Position numbers and translations under genes: made by a program
Notes under the pieces: model-generated
The model's database searches: none
What the model saw: the letters and a program-made list of their open reading frames with translations, nothing else
Told to the model about the DNA's origin: nothing
Shown here: piece after piece, positions 1 to 8,683 of the stretch
How positions within the stretch are numbered: the first letter of the stretch is position 1
Layout: each line of letters begins with the position of its first letter
From: Prescottella equi
Lineage (GTDB): Bacteria; Actinomycetota; Actinomycetes; Mycobacteriales; Mycobacteriaceae
Direction of reading: 5' to 3'
Length of the DNA: 64,000 bases
Assembly (NCBI RefSeq): GCF_002094305.1
Contig: NZ_LWTX01000005.1
Coordinates: 287,357 to 351,356, forward strand

Positions 1-22
1 GCCCGCACAATTCTGTGCGGGC
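1..22. terminator. Terminator hairpin downstream of lpd
   Basis: Perfect 9-bp inverted repeat (GCCCGCACA / TGTGCGGGC) with a 4-nt loop. It lies just past the lpd stop codon on the minus strand. No long U-tract is visible, which is usual for actinobacterial terminators. Confidence 0.7.
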
Positions 23-55
23 TTCTCGCGGACTAGCTCTTCGGGCGGCGGACCG

Positions 56-1459
56 TCAGAAGTTGATCATGTGGCCGGCGAGGCCGTGGATGGCCTCCTG
101 CAGCGCCTCGCTGAGCGTGGGGTGCGTGTGCACGTTGCGGGCCAGCTCGTTGACCGTGAGGTCCCACTTCTGGGCCAGGGTCAGCTCGGGCAGCAACTCC
201 GAGACGTCGGGGCCGATGAGGTGGCCGCCGAGCAGCTCGCCGTACTTCTTGTCGGCGATGAGCTTGACGAAGCCGTTGGGGTCGTTCAGGCCGTGAGCCT
301 TGCCGTTCGCGGTGAACGGGAAGGTGGCGACCTTCACGTCGTAGCCCTCGGCCTTGGCCTGCGCCTCGGTGAGACCGAAGCTGGCGACCTGCGGCTGGCA
401 GAACGTGGCGCGCGGCATCATCCGGTAGTCGCCCAGCTCCATCGTCTCGGCGCCCCCGATGGTCTCGGCGGCGACGACGCCCTGAGCTTCGGCGACGTGC
501 GCGAGCTGCAGCTTGGCGGTGACGTCACCGATGGCGTAGATGCCGTCGACGTTGGTGCGCATGCGCTCGTCGATCGCGATGGCGCCGCGGTCGGTGAGGG
601 CGACGCCGGTGTTCTCGAGGCCGTAGCCCTCGACGCGCGGCGCGAAGCCGACGGACTGCATGACCTTGTCGACGGTGACCGTCTCGATCTCGCCGGACTT
701 GTTGTCCTTGATGGAGACGGTGACGTCGGAGCCGTTGTCGACGATCGACTGGACGGCCGCACCGGTCTTGATCTTGACGCCGAGCTTCTTGTAGTGCTTG
801 GCGATCTCCTTGGAGACGTCTTCGTCCTCGTTGGGCAGGGCGCGGTCCAGGAACTCGACGATGGTGACGTCGACCCCGTAGTTGGAGAGGACGTAGCCGA
901 ACTCCATGCCGATGGCGCCGGCGCCGACGATGACGATCGACTTCGGCAGGTCGCGGGTGAGGATCTGCTCCTCGTAGGTGACGACGTTGTCGCTGAGCGA
1001 GGTGCCCGGCAGCAGCTTGGTCACCGAACCGGTGGCGATGATGACGTTGTCGAAGGTGACCGTCTCGGTGCCGCCCGAGCTGAGGGCGACCGAGATGGTC
1101 TTGGCATCGACGAACGTGCCGCGACCGTCGAACTCGTCGATCTTGTTCTTCTTCATCAGGAAGTGCACGCCCTTGACGCGGCCGTCCGCGACCTTGCGGC
1201 TGCGGTCGAACGCTGCACCGAAGTCGAAGGACACGTCTCCCGACATGCCGAACGCCTTCGCCTCCTTGTGGAAGATGTGCGCCAGTTCGGCATTGCGCAG
1301 AAGCGCCTTGGAGGGGATGCAGCCCACGTTCAGGCAGACACCACCCCAATACTTCTCTTCGATGATGGCGGTCTTGAGGCCCAGCTGTGCCGCGCGGATA
1401 GCAGCGACGTACCCACCGGGACCGGCTCCGAGGACAACGACGTCATAGTGTGAGGTCAC
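56..1459 (-). CDS. lpd: Dihydrolipoyl dehydrogenase (E3)
   Basis: This FAD flavoprotein reoxidises dihydrolipoamide in the pyruvate and branched-chain 2-oxoacid dehydrogenase complexes. In mycobacteria it also serves the peroxiredoxin reductase system (family knowledge). The 467-aa product has an N-terminal FAD fold GAGPGG (residues 11-16) and the redox disulfide [13 protein letters not shown] (Cys42/Cys47). A second NAD-binding GxGxxG is seen in [10 protein letters not shown], and the C-terminal HTHPTLSE supplies the catalytic His446/Glu451 pair. Length and motifs fit M. tuberculosis LpdC (Rv0462). The start is GTG ([11 protein letters not shown]). It is monocistronic, with a palindrome 47 bp upstream as a possible operator and a hairpin after the stop. 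Confidence 0.97.
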   Translation of the reverse strand: MTSHYDVVVLGAGPGGYVAAIRAAQLGLKTAIIEEKYWGGVCLNVGCIPSKALLRNAELAHIFHKEAKAFGMSGDVSFDFGAAFDRSRKVADGRVKGVHFLMKKNKIDEFDGRGTFVDAKTISVALSSGGTETVTFDNVIIATGSVTKLLPGTSLSDNVVTYEEQILTRDLPKSIVIVGAGAIGMEFGYVLSNYGVDVTIVEFLDRALPNEDEDVSKEIAKHYKKLGVKIKTGAAVQSIVDNGSDVTVSIKDNKSGEIETVTVDKVMQSVGFAPRVEGYGLENTGVALTDRGAIAIDERMRTNVDGIYAIGDVTAKLQLAHVAEAQGVVAAETIGGAETMELGDYRMMPRATFCQPQVASFGLTEAQAKAEGYDVKVATFPFTANGKAHGLNDPNGFVKLIADKKYGELLGGHLIGPDVSELLPELTLAQKWDLTVNELARNVHTHPTLSEALQEAIHGLAGHMINF

Positions 1460-1505
1460 GAGGCCCTAGCGTAGCCCCGCCTCGATCGGCTGTCCCGGGT
1501 TGGTG

Positions 1506-1521
1506 CTTACTCGCAAGTAAG
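1506..1521. promoter_or_regulatory. Palindromic operator candidate upstream of lpd
   Basis: CTTACT-CGCA-AGTAAG is a perfect 6-bp inverted repeat with a 4-nt spacer. It sits 47 bp upstream of the lpd start, between lpd and the end of the small-peptide operon. Shape and size suit a TetR-type dimer. No regulator gene is adjacent, so the cognate protein is unknown. Confidence 0.45.
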
Positions 1522-1550
1522 GTCACGGAACGCGGCCATGACCCCGAACA

Positions 1551-1593
1551 CACCTGCGACCCCAGCCGCCGATGGCGACTGGGGTCGGAGGTG
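1551..1593 (-). terminator. Terminator of the two-peptide operon
   Basis: A 15-bp inverted repeat with one mismatch (arms 1551-1565 and 1579-1593, 13-nt loop). It begins 8 nt after the stop codon of the 50-aa peptide gene on the minus strand. Its presence supports the view that these tiny frames form a real transcription unit. Confidence 0.7.
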
Positions 1594-1601
1594 CGAATGC
1601 G

Positions 1602-1754
1602 TCAGCTGAACGAGATGGCGCTCCCGAGGTCACCGACGGTGCTACCGCCGAAGACGCTTCCCCGGCTGAGGCTGAGGAAGATGTCGAGCAGACCCGACAT
1701 GGAGCCCGTGACCGCCCCGGAGAACGAACCGAGGTCGATGGCGTCCAGATTCAT
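1602..1754 (-). CDS. Small peptide, 50 aa, serine-terminated
   Basis: A 50-codon frame (MNLDAIDLGSFS...SAISFS) with a purine-rich GAAAGG ribosome site about 8 nt before the ATG. It lies 36 nt downstream of a second tiny gene and 8 nt before a strong terminator. The composition is Gly/Ser/Leu rich without Cys, and the C terminus ends in Ser. There is no cleavable signal peptide. I do not recognise the family. Size, hydrophobic/amphipathic character and pairing recall the PorA/PorH small-peptide channels of corynebacteria, but this is inference from style, not homology. The start is fixed by the ribosome site and by the short gap to the upstream gene. Confidence 0.6.
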   Translation of the reverse strand: MNLDAIDLGSFSGAVTGSMSGLLDIFLSLSRGSVFGGSTVGDLGSAISFS

Positions 1755-1790
1755 GGCAATCGCCTTTCTTGCTGCGCTGGGTGATTCGGA

Positions 1791-1871
1791 TCAGGAGAGC
1801 TCGGTGACCGAACCGAGGTTCACGATGTTGCCGATGATGAGCTGGATGAGGCCCAGGAGATCCGCGTTCAT
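1791..1871 (-). CDS. Micro-peptide, 26 aa, hydrophobic, serine-terminated
   Basis: A 26-codon frame (MNADLLGLIQLI...SVTELS) preceded by TAGGAGTAACA, a strong ribosome site. It is the first gene of a two-gene unit with the 50-aa peptide. The peptide is one hydrophobic stretch of Leu/Ile with a polar Ser-Val-Thr-Glu-Leu-Ser tail, so a membrane-associated helix is likely. A third relative-by-style (46 aa) lies near 8.5 kb. Function unknown; a small porin subunit or surface-active peptide is a reasonable guess only. Confidence 0.55.
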   Translation of the reverse strand: MNADLLGLIQLIIGNIVNLGSVTELS

Positions 1872-1912
1872 TGTTACTCCTATTTTCGTGGTGGTGGATA
1901 CTGTTCGTGATT

Positions 1913-1934
1913 GCTGCGTGATTTCTCACGCAGC
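1913..1934 (-). promoter_or_regulatory. Leader hairpin upstream of the micro-peptide operon
   Basis: Perfect 9-bp stem (GCTGCGTGA / TCACGCAGC) with a TTTC loop, about 42 nt upstream of the 26-aa peptide start. It could be a 5' UTR structure or a protein-binding palindrome. No promoter elements could be assigned with confidence. Confidence 0.35.
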
Positions 1935-2777
1935 GGGTCTGGAAGTTCGCCGGCCGGGGGACCCCGCTACCCCGGATTCGTCTACTCCCTGCTCATCCCG
2001 CCCGTTCGGCACCAGCTGCGGCGTGACCGTGGTGTGCCATCCGCCTGCCTCCCGGTCGGGAAGACGATCGGGTTTATTCGACCGTGATCGAAAGATAATC
2101 TAGGTATCGTCGTCCTGTACGCGTTTTCGTTACACCAACTGGGCAACTGTCCAGGTTGCCGGGAAATTCACCCGCCCCCTCACCCCTCGGACGCCGGGCG
2201 GCGACGCGACTCGGCCGACACAGGCCGCTCGTTCCGCTCCGGCGGCAAGCGACTCTCGCCCATCAGTTCGAGATGGGGAAGGGGCCAGGCACCAGTCTCG
2301 GCGATGACCGTCTCAGGTCGTGCCGGTCGCATAGTTACGAAGAACCGCAACCGGTTCCGGTCGGTAGGCGACTGGACGTCAGGAAATACAGGCGCATGAG
2401 CAGCGCCCGATGTGAACCCGCCGGGGATGTCTGATCGATCCTCGTCAGGCACGGCCCGTTTGCGCCCCCACACTGAACGCGGAAAAGCGGGTGCTGAGCC
2501 AACATCGGGGTTAGCTGCGCCGTGATGAGGCGCGGCGGCATCTGGTCGAGGCTGGAGATGGTCCGATCCGAAGGCTCGAGATCCGCGCCTGAAACAACTG
2601 CCGCAGCCACATTTGATTACGCCTGGATCGCGAGCCGGTCAGATCCGCACTCCGACCCTGCAGGGCGATGATCCCATGGCGCTCGGCGGACCACCCTCTC
2701 GACCGACGCCCGCTGAACCTGCTGGACACCAGAAGATGACCACCAATTCTGTCGTGCATTCGGCTTCATCCAGCTGA
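1935..2777. other. Non-coding stretch, no gene recognised
   Basis: About 840 bp with lower GC and poor codon periodicity than the flanks. Short open frames exist on both strands, but none has a ribosome site, recognisable motif or actinobacterial codon bias. It may hold promoter sequence for the peptide operon or remains of lost genes. Confidence 0.5.
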
Positions 2778-2816
2778 GAAGGTGCGGACGCGAACCGATC
2801 TCGCATCCGCACCTTC
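2778..2816 (-). terminator. Terminator of the 247-aa secreted protein gene
   Basis: 11-bp perfect stem (GAAGGTGCGGA / TCCGCACCTTC), extendable by imperfect pairs. It ends 12 nt past the stop codon of the minus-strand gene. Confidence 0.7.
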
Positions 2817-2828
2817 TATCGCGCTAGG

Positions 2829-3572
2829 TCAGGAATGAAGGATGCCTGCGCCACTGTTCAGGACTGGGAACGCCCCGGCGGACGGGAACTGGACGTCGGT
2901 CGGTACGCAGCTGGTGCCTGCTGTCACCGTTCCGGCGAAGGGAACCGAGACATTCGAGTCGAAAGCGTAGAAGTTCCCCGCACGGAACCCGTACTTCCCC
3001 TCGTTCTGGGTCGCCGCGGTGCCGTTTCCTCCGTTGCCAGTGGAGAGCTTGGGAGCGACCGTCGACGTCTGGATGACGGTCAAGGTCGGCGGGGTGTAGC
3101 TACCACCAGCGGTGACCGAAGGGATGGAGATCTCGATGATGGCGTTCCCCGTCGGGGAGCTCGTCGTCTTGGTTGCGGTTGCGGTGCCGGTGTAGCCCGA
3201 TCCGCCCGACAGCGAGTGCGACACGTACGTGCTGCCGTCGATCTGGACTCGAATCTTGATGTTCGTGAGCGAGGTCACCGTGTAGGTGGGACGCCCGGGA
3301 ACAGTCGTGGGGACCGACTGCGCACCAACGGCGACGGCGAACGACTGGTTGGAACCTGATGTTCCGTGGGTGACTGTCGTCGAGAACGGCTGAGCCTGGT
3401 CCTGCGCCTGCGTAATCCCGAGGACGGTCGCGCTTCCGTAGCAGGACATGGAGAAGTTGGTAGTGGTCGATCCGATGGTCGCCGACGCCGCAGGGGCGAC
3501 GCTCAGAGCGATTCCGGCGGACGCCGCCACGGCGCAGAGTGCGATAGGCAGCTTCCGGTTGATCTTGGACAT
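2829..3572 (-). CDS. Secreted protein of unknown function
   Basis: The 247-aa precursor has a Sec signal peptide: basic SKINRK, a hydrophobic core at residues 8-26, and APAASA with likely cleavage after Ala31. The mature part is Ser/Thr/Gly rich and looks like repeated beta strands. It has only two cysteines (Cys44 and Cys222), which may form one disulfide tying the ends together. No catalytic motif is seen. Ribosome site GAAGGAGATCGC fixes the ATG. It is a single gene with its own terminator. Style resembles the 202-aa secreted protein near 38 kb (Thr/Ser-rich, cysteine pairs), but I see no clear sequence match. Possibly a cell-envelope structural protein. Confidence 0.75.
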   Translation of the reverse strand: MSKINRKLPIALCAVAASAGIALSVAPAASATIGSTTTNFSMSCYGSATVLGITQAQDQAQPFSTTVTHGTSGSNQSFAVAVGAQSVPTTVPGRPTYTVTSLTNIKIRVQIDGSTYVSHSLSGGSGYTGTATATKTTSSPTGNAIIEISIPSVTAGGSYTPPTLTVIQTSTVAPKLSTGNGGNGTAATQNEGKYGFRAGNFYAFDSNVSVPFAGTVTAGTSCVPTDVQFPSAGAFPVLNSGAGILHS

Positions 3573-4333
3573 GCGATCTCCTTCGTTCTGGGTTGGTGAT
3601 CGATCCTTGATGTCGCCGACTTCCGGAGGGTCAAACTTCTGGTCGCCTTCGGCTGAGTCAGCGATTCCTCCACTCGAGGTTGGGTGTTCGGTCGATCATT
3701 GACTGGGTCACGGATTCGACCAAAACTGTTCTTCGAGAAACTGTTTCGTGATCTCCAGGTGGAGTGCGACAGACGCTAGACGCCTGGAGCCCACTAACCC
3801 AGCGATCGTTTCGAAAATGACAAGGATTCACGCCGTACGCGTCGCAGACGAGAGTTCGTCTACAGCGAACCCGCGGGCATGACGGATCGTCCACCCCCGG
3901 TGCCCACTTCTGATGATCACGGAAACAGCGCGCACCGCTACCACCGATTACGCATCGTGATAGGCGAAAGCGAGGCGATCTCACACACGTCACGGTGTGC
4001 CGCTTCGCCCATACCGGCCGGAAGGATGGCCGGCCACCGACCCGAGCACTCCTTCAGCCACTCGCCCGCCTGCGCTTATCGAGTTGTGGGAGCTCCGCGC
4101 GGGCTCGATCAGAAAGACAAGCCCCCCATGGAATCCGGTCGCTGAGGCATTCCTCGGGCCGCCTCCTCCGAGCAATCCCCTTCCCACCTGGCCAAACGCA
4201 AACAGGCGGTCCGGTACGCACCTGGAACGTCGTCAGCTGAGATCGCCCGCAGAGAATGATCGGACGTCCTACGAGACGGCAAATCTGATCAAACACCCGA
4301 ACACATCGGCACGGTCGGCTTACCGTATGCGCC
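3573..4333. other. Intergenic region, no gene recognised
   Basis: About 760 bp between two divergent genes (secreted protein, minus; Lrp-like regulator, plus). Base composition is lower in GC than the coding regions. Frames present on both strands lack ribosome sites, start support and family features. It presumably carries both promoters. Confidence 0.5.
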
Positions 4334-5344
4334 ATGGGGAGAACATCGGGTGTCTCGTCGTCGCACGGAGAGCCACTGAACGCAGTGGATCGCTTCTTGA
4401 TCGATGCCCTCGTGCAGAACGGCCGCGTCTCCTTCACCACCCTCGCGGCCCAGGTCGGCGTCTCGGGCACCACTGTGCGCCGGCGTCTCGCGGCACTCGA
4501 ACGGCGCGGGGTGATCCGCGGCTACACCGTGGTGGTCGATCCCGGGACTCTCGGCGAGCCCACCACGGCCCTGTTCAGCATCAAACCGCGGGGGCAGGCA
4601 CCGGCGAGACGATCGATTGCCGACAGGCTGCGCCGCCTACCGCAGATCACCGCGAGTTTCACCATGTCGGGCGATCGTCCGAACATTGCGGTCGGCCGGT
4701 TTACCAGCCCGGAGAAGGCAGAGTCCCTCGCCGCCCGGCTCCGGGACGACCTGAGTGCCCGGGTGAACATCGACTTCGTCCTCAAGACGAGGTTCGGCGA
4801 CGCCGTCTGGTCACCCGATTCGACGACCGCTCCGGCGCTGCGCGACACCGATCGGACCTTGATCGACCTACTCATGATGGACGGGCGCGCGTCGCTGGAC
4901 TCCCTCGCCAAGAAGACGCACCTCTCCAAGTCCACGGTGCACAAACGCCTCCAGGTGCTCCAGGAACGCGGGGTGATCCGCGGCTACACCACGCTGGTCG
5001 ATTCCGGAGCACTGGGGCTGCCCGTCACCGCCGTCTTCGCCATCAAGTCGAATGCCGCGACCGCCGTCGAACCGTCGAAGTTCGGCAAGCTGCACGGCTT
5101 CCCCGAGATCGGGGCCTGCTACACACTGTCCGGCCGCAGATCGTCCGTGGCCGTCGGCACGTATCGGGACATCGCCGCCGCCCGCACCGCGGCCGACCGG
5201 CTCGGCGAGCAACTGCACACCGTCGTGAACGTCGACTTCGTGCTCGCCACCGACTTCGATCGGCACCAGTGGCCCCGACACCGCGGCGGCGGGCAACAAT
5301 GTTCCTATGACGAAGCACCCGGTGACCTCCAGCCCGTCCGATGA
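4334..5344 (+). CDS. Tandem-duplicated Lrp/AsnC family regulator
   Basis: 336 aa, about twice the usual Lrp/AsnC length. Two complete units follow one another. The first HTH is at about residues 16-65 (LIDALVQNGRVSFTTLAAQVGVS...) with an effector-type domain to about 160. The second HTH is at about 172-220 (LIDLLMMDGRASLDSLAKKTHLS...) with its own effector domain. Both HTHs end in the same phrase, RGVIRGYT, and each effector half ends in VNxDFVL, so the protein is an internal duplication. The single chain probably mimics an Lrp dimer. Its 3' end overlaps the peptidase start by 38 bp, suggesting co-transcription and possible control of it. The ligand cannot be inferred. Confidence 0.85.
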   Translation: MGRTSGVSSSHGEPLNAVDRFLIDALVQNGRVSFTTLAAQVGVSGTTVRRRLAALERRGVIRGYTVVVDPGTLGEPTTALFSIKPRGQAPARRSIADRLRRLPQITASFTMSGDRPNIAVGRFTSPEKAESLAARLRDDLSARVNIDFVLKTRFGDAVWSPDSTTAPALRDTDRTLIDLLMMDGRASLDSLAKKTHLSKSTVHKRLQVLQERGVIRGYTTLVDSGALGLPVTAVFAIKSNAATAVEPSKFGKLHGFPEIGACYTLSGRRSSVAVGTYRDIAAARTAADRLGEQLHTVVNVDFVLATDFDRHQWPRHRGGGQQCSYDEAPGDLQPVR

Positions 5345-7352
5345 TCCCCACCTCTGGCTCGAGGACGTCACCGGCGACGACGCCCTCGCCTGGGTCCGCG
5401 AGCACAACGACAAGACCGTGGCCGACTTCGCCGGCACCACCGCGTTCGAGCAGTTGGAGTCGAAGGTTCGCGCGATCCTCGACACCGACGCGCGCATCCC
5501 CTACTCGCGCCGCCGCGGGAAGTACCTCTACAACTTCTGGCGCGACGCCGACCATGTGCGCGGGCTGTGGCGGCGGACCACGATGGACCAGTTCCGGCGC
5601 GACACCCCCGAATGGGAGATCCTCGTCGACGTCGACGAGCTCGCCGACCGCGAGGGTGAGAACTGGGTGTGGTCGGGCGCGCAGGTGCTGCGCCCCGAGC
5701 AGAACCTGGCGCTGATCAGCCTGTCCCGCGGCGGCGCCGACGCCGTCGTGGTGCGCGAGTTCGACCTCGAATCGTTGACGTTCAAGGACGACGCCGACGG
5801 CTTCCGCATCGAGGAAGCCAAGACCGACATCGGGTGGATCGACGCCGAGAGTGTTTTCGTCGGAACCAATTTCGGCGACGGCACGCTCACCGACTCCGGC
5901 TACCCGCGACTGGCGAAGCGGTGGCGCCGGGGCACCCCGCTGGCCGACGCCGTCACCGTGTTCGAGGGTGAGCAGACCGACGTCGCGATCTCCGCATGGC
6001 ACGACAGCACCCCTGGGTTCGAGCGCAGCTTCGTCGAACGGGCCGTCGACTTCTACACGTCGCAGCGATTCCAGCTCCTCGACGACGGTTCGCTGATCCG
6101 CATCGACACCCCCGAGGACGCGCGCATCTCCGCGTACCGGGAGTGGCTGCTGGTGCGTCCGCGCTCCCCGTGGACCGTCGGCGACACCACCTACCCGGCC
6201 GGGTCGCTGCTGGCCGCGAAGTACGACGACTTCCTCGCCGGCTCCCGCGAGCTCACGGTGCTGTTCGAGCCCGACGAGCACACGTCGCTCGAGCAGTACT
6301 CGTGGACCCGGAACCACCTGCTGATGGTGACGCTCTCCGACGTCCAGTCCCACGTCCACGTCCTCACCCCCGGCGAGAACGGCTGGAAGACAACACCGCT
6401 GGAGGGCCTCCCGGAGCTGACGTCGACCGAGATCATCGACACCGATCCGCGCGAGAGCGACGACTTCTTCCTCAACTCCAGCGGCTACCTCACTCCGGCG
6501 ACCCTGTTCTCCGGCACCGTCGGCGGACCGCTCGAGGCGCTCAAGTCGGCGCCCGCCTTCTTCGACACCGCCGGACTGGCCGTCGCCCAGCACTTCGCCG
6601 AGTCCGCCGACGGCACCCGCATCCCCTACTTCGTGGTGCGGCGCGAGGGCGCGCCCGTAGGTCCGACGTTGCTGTACGGCTACGGCGGCTTCGAGAACTC
6701 GATGACGCCCGGCTACAGCGGCATCAACGGCACCGCGTGGCTGCAGCGCGGCGGCACCTACGTGGTGGCGAACATCCGCGGCGGCGGCGAGTACGGGCCG
6801 CAGTGGCACACGCAGGCAGTGCGCGAGGGCCGGCACAAGGTCTACGAGGACTTCGCCGCGGTGGCCCGCGATCTCGTCGACCGCGGCATCACCACCGCGG
6901 AGCAGCTGGGCGCGCAGGGCGGCAGCAACGGTGGCCTGCTGATGGGCGTCATGCTCACCAAGTACCCGGAGTTGTTCGGCGCCATCGTGTGCCAGGTGCC
7001 GCTGCTCGACATGAAGCGCTACCACCTGCTGCTCGCGGGCGCGTCGTGGATGGCCGAGTACGGCGACCCCGACAACCCCGACGACTGGGCGTTCATCTCC
7101 GACTACTCGCCGTACCAGAACACCAGCGCCACAGCGGCATACCCGCCGATCCTCATCGCCACGTCCACCCGCGACGACCGCGTCCACCCCGGGCACGCCC
7201 GGAAGATGGCCGCGCGACTCGAGGACGAAGGCCACGAGGTCCACTACTACGAGAACATCGAGGGCGGGCACGGCGGCGCCGCGGACAATGCGCAGGCCGC
7301 GTTCAAGTCGGCCCTCACCTACACGTTCCTGTGGGACAAGCTGGCCCGGTGA
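5307..7352 (+). CDS. Prolyl oligopeptidase family serine peptidase (S9A)
   Basis: 681 aa, probably cytoplasmic (no signal peptide). An N-terminal beta-propeller (about residues 10-440) precedes an alpha/beta-hydrolase domain. The triad is Ser540 in GGSNGG, Asp at DDRV (623/624) and His655 in GGHGG. Length and motifs match mycobacterial Rv0457c-type peptidases, which cleave short peptides after proline. The start overlaps the Lrp-like gene, and the stop overlaps the GTG of the following esterase (GTGA), so the three genes look like one operon. The link between a cytosolic peptidase and an exported mycoloyltransferase-like esterase is only positional. Confidence 0.93.
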   Translation: MTKHPVTSSPSDDPHLWLEDVTGDDALAWVREHNDKTVADFAGTTAFEQLESKVRAILDTDARIPYSRRRGKYLYNFWRDADHVRGLWRRTTMDQFRRDTPEWEILVDVDELADREGENWVWSGAQVLRPEQNLALISLSRGGADAVVVREFDLESLTFKDDADGFRIEEAKTDIGWIDAESVFVGTNFGDGTLTDSGYPRLAKRWRRGTPLADAVTVFEGEQTDVAISAWHDSTPGFERSFVERAVDFYTSQRFQLLDDGSLIRIDTPEDARISAYREWLLVRPRSPWTVGDTTYPAGSLLAAKYDDFLAGSRELTVLFEPDEHTSLEQYSWTRNHLLMVTLSDVQSHVHVLTPGENGWKTTPLEGLPELTSTEIIDTDPRESDDFFLNSSGYLTPATLFSGTVGGPLEALKSAPAFFDTAGLAVAQHFAESADGTRIPYFVVRREGAPVGPTLLYGYGGFENSMTPGYSGINGTAWLQRGGTYVVANIRGGGEYGPQWHTQAVREGRHKVYEDFAAVARDLVDRGITTAEQLGAQGGSNGGLLMGVMLTKYPELFGAIVCQVPLLDMKRYHLLLAGASWMAEYGDPDNPDDWAFISDYSPYQNTSATAAYPPILIATSTRDDRVHPGHARKMAARLEDEGHEVHYYENIEGGHGGAADNAQAAFKSALTYTFLWDKLAR

Positions 7353-8350
7353 CCGCCCGACGTCGTTTCGGCGCGGTCCCGGTTCTCGTCGCCGCCGCGC
7401 TGCTCGGCCTCGCACCCGCAGCCGGGGCGGGCGGCGTCCCGAACTCGGCTGCCCTGCAACCGGCGTCGGGCGCGCTCATCACCCGGGTCGAGAACATCAC
7501 CGACCGCTGGGTCCGAGTGTTCGTGTACTCGCCCGCGATGCAGTCGGAGCAGGAGGTGCAGGTGCTGCTGCCCCGCGACACCTCCGTGCCGCATCCGAGC
7601 CTGTACCTGCTCGACGGTCGGTCCGCCTCCCCCGGTCTGAGCACGTGGACCACGCAGGGTGACGCTGTGAAGTTCTTCGAGGACAAGCCGGTGAACGTCG
7701 TCCTGACCACCGGTGGCCGCGCCGGGTACTACACCGACTGGGACCGGCCCGACCCCGTCCTCGGCATCAACAAGTGGGAGACGTTCCTGGCCCGGGAGCT
7801 GCCGCCGCTGATCGACGACCGGTTCGGCGGCAACGGCATCCGCTCGATCGCGGGACTGTCGATGGGCGCACAGTCCGCGATGATGCTGGCGATGCGCTCG
7901 CGCGGCCTGTACCGCGGCGTCGCCGCCTACAGCGGGTGCTACGAATCCGCCACACCCCTCGGCCAGGCGCAGATGGCGTCGACCGTGACCATCGAGCGCG
8001 GCGGCATCGAGAACATGTGGGGCCGGTTCGACGACCCGAAGTGGGCCGAGCACGACGTCCTCCTGGGCGCCGAGAAGCTGCGCGGCACCACGCTGTACGT
8101 CTCCACGGGCACCGGTGTGCCCGGGCCGCACGAGACCCTCGACAACCCCGACCTCGTCGCGCACGTGGTGCGCGGCGGACCGGTGGAGGCCGGTGCCAAC
8201 TTCTGCACCCGCCGGCTCGACGACCGCCTGCGCGCGCTCGGCATCGCGGCCACCGTCGTCTACAACCCGGTGGGTGTGCACGCGTGGACGTACTGGCGCG
8301 ACGAACTGGCCAGGTCGTGGCCGACACTCGCGACCTCCCTGGACATCTGA
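7349..8350 (+). CDS. Secreted esterase of the antigen 85/mycoloyltransferase family
   Basis: 333 aa from a GTG overlapping the upstream stop by 4 bp, so translation is probably coupled. The signal peptide is TARRRFG followed by a hydrophobic core to about residue 28 (PAAGAGG). The esterase D/Ag85 fold shows Ser171 in GLSMGAQS and His311 in GVHAWTYW. Antigen 85/Cmt enzymes transfer mycolic acids between trehalose monomycolate and arabinogalactan or trehalose, consistent with a mycolate-bearing organism. Two well-spaced Cys (in YSGCYES and NFCTRR) may form a disulfide. True mycoloyltransferase versus simple esterase activity cannot be decided from sequence. Confidence 0.88.
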   Translation: MTARRRFGAVPVLVAAALLGLAPAAGAGGVPNSAALQPASGALITRVENITDRWVRVFVYSPAMQSEQEVQVLLPRDTSVPHPSLYLLDGRSASPGLSTWTTQGDAVKFFEDKPVNVVLTTGGRAGYYTDWDRPDPVLGINKWETFLARELPPLIDDRFGGNGIRSIAGLSMGAQSAMMLAMRSRGLYRGVAAYSGCYESATPLGQAQMASTVTIERGGIENMWGRFDDPKWAEHDVLLGAEKLRGTTLYVSTGTGVPGPHETLDNPDLVAHVVRGGPVEAGANFCTRRLDDRLRALGIAATVVYNPVGVHAWTYWRDELARSWPTLATSLDI

Positions 8351-8363
8351 CCCGACAAACGAA

Positions 8364-8396
8364 GGCGGCCCCTGCGCAGTCTGCGCGGGGGCCGCC
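8364..8396. terminator. Bidirectional terminator
   Basis: 15-bp stem with one mismatch (GGCGGCCCCTGCGCA / TGCGCGGGGGCCGCC) followed by TTTC. It lies between the convergent esterase (plus) and 46-aa peptide (minus) genes and can serve both. Confidence 0.8.
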
Positions 8397-8417
8397 TTTC
8401 GAAACTCGGGGTGGAGA

Positions 8418-8558
8418 CTAGCTCAGCGAGCTCAGCGAACCGGTGTCCAGCGAGCCGGAGGCTGCGCCGCCGCCGGCGCTGCCCGAGCTGAGGCTGTTGA
8501 GCGCAGACACGAGGGACTTGACGGCATCGAGGATGGCGATGATCTCAGACGAACCCAT
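8418..8558 (-). CDS. Small peptide, 46 aa, serine-rich C terminus
   Basis: A 46-codon frame (MGSSEIIAILDAVK...GSLSSLS) with ribosome site GCAGGAGTCCCC directly before the ATG, which argues against a longer upstream start. The N-terminal 25 residues can form an amphipathic helix. The rest is Gly/Ala/Ser, ending Ser-Leu-Ser. A likely -10 box (TATATT on the minus strand) lies about 58 nt upstream. It resembles the 26- and 50-aa peptides near 1.7 kb in length, composition and Ser-ending tail. Unknown function. In corynebacteria some small envelope peptides carry mycolates on Ser, so an envelope role is worth considering but is inference. Confidence 0.62.
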   Translation of the reverse strand: MGSSEIIAILDAVKSLVSALNSLSSGSAGGGAASGSLDTGSLSSLS

Positions 8559-8683
8559 GGGGACTCCTGCAATTGCTGTGTGGTGGTACGCCCCTGATCG
8601 AAGCGCTGCGGTCAATATAACGGTGCGGATACAGGAATGCACCGGATTGACGCATTAACACGGGATGAAAATCGAGGGTGAGA

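Noticed and set aside
71..1453. Long plus-strand frame opposite lpd
   Set aside because: It is a high-GC antisense shadow rich in Val/Asp/Gly/Arg with no family features; lpd motifs are decisive for the minus strand.
2104..2760. Possible small genes in the 2.1-2.8 kb gap
   Set aside because: Several frames of 80-97 codons exist, but none has a ribosome site, codon bias or recognisable sequence.
5043..7415. Frame of 790 codons opposite the prolyl oligopeptidase
   Set aside because: Arg/Gly/Val-rich shadow without motifs; the peptidase triad on the plus strand is clear.
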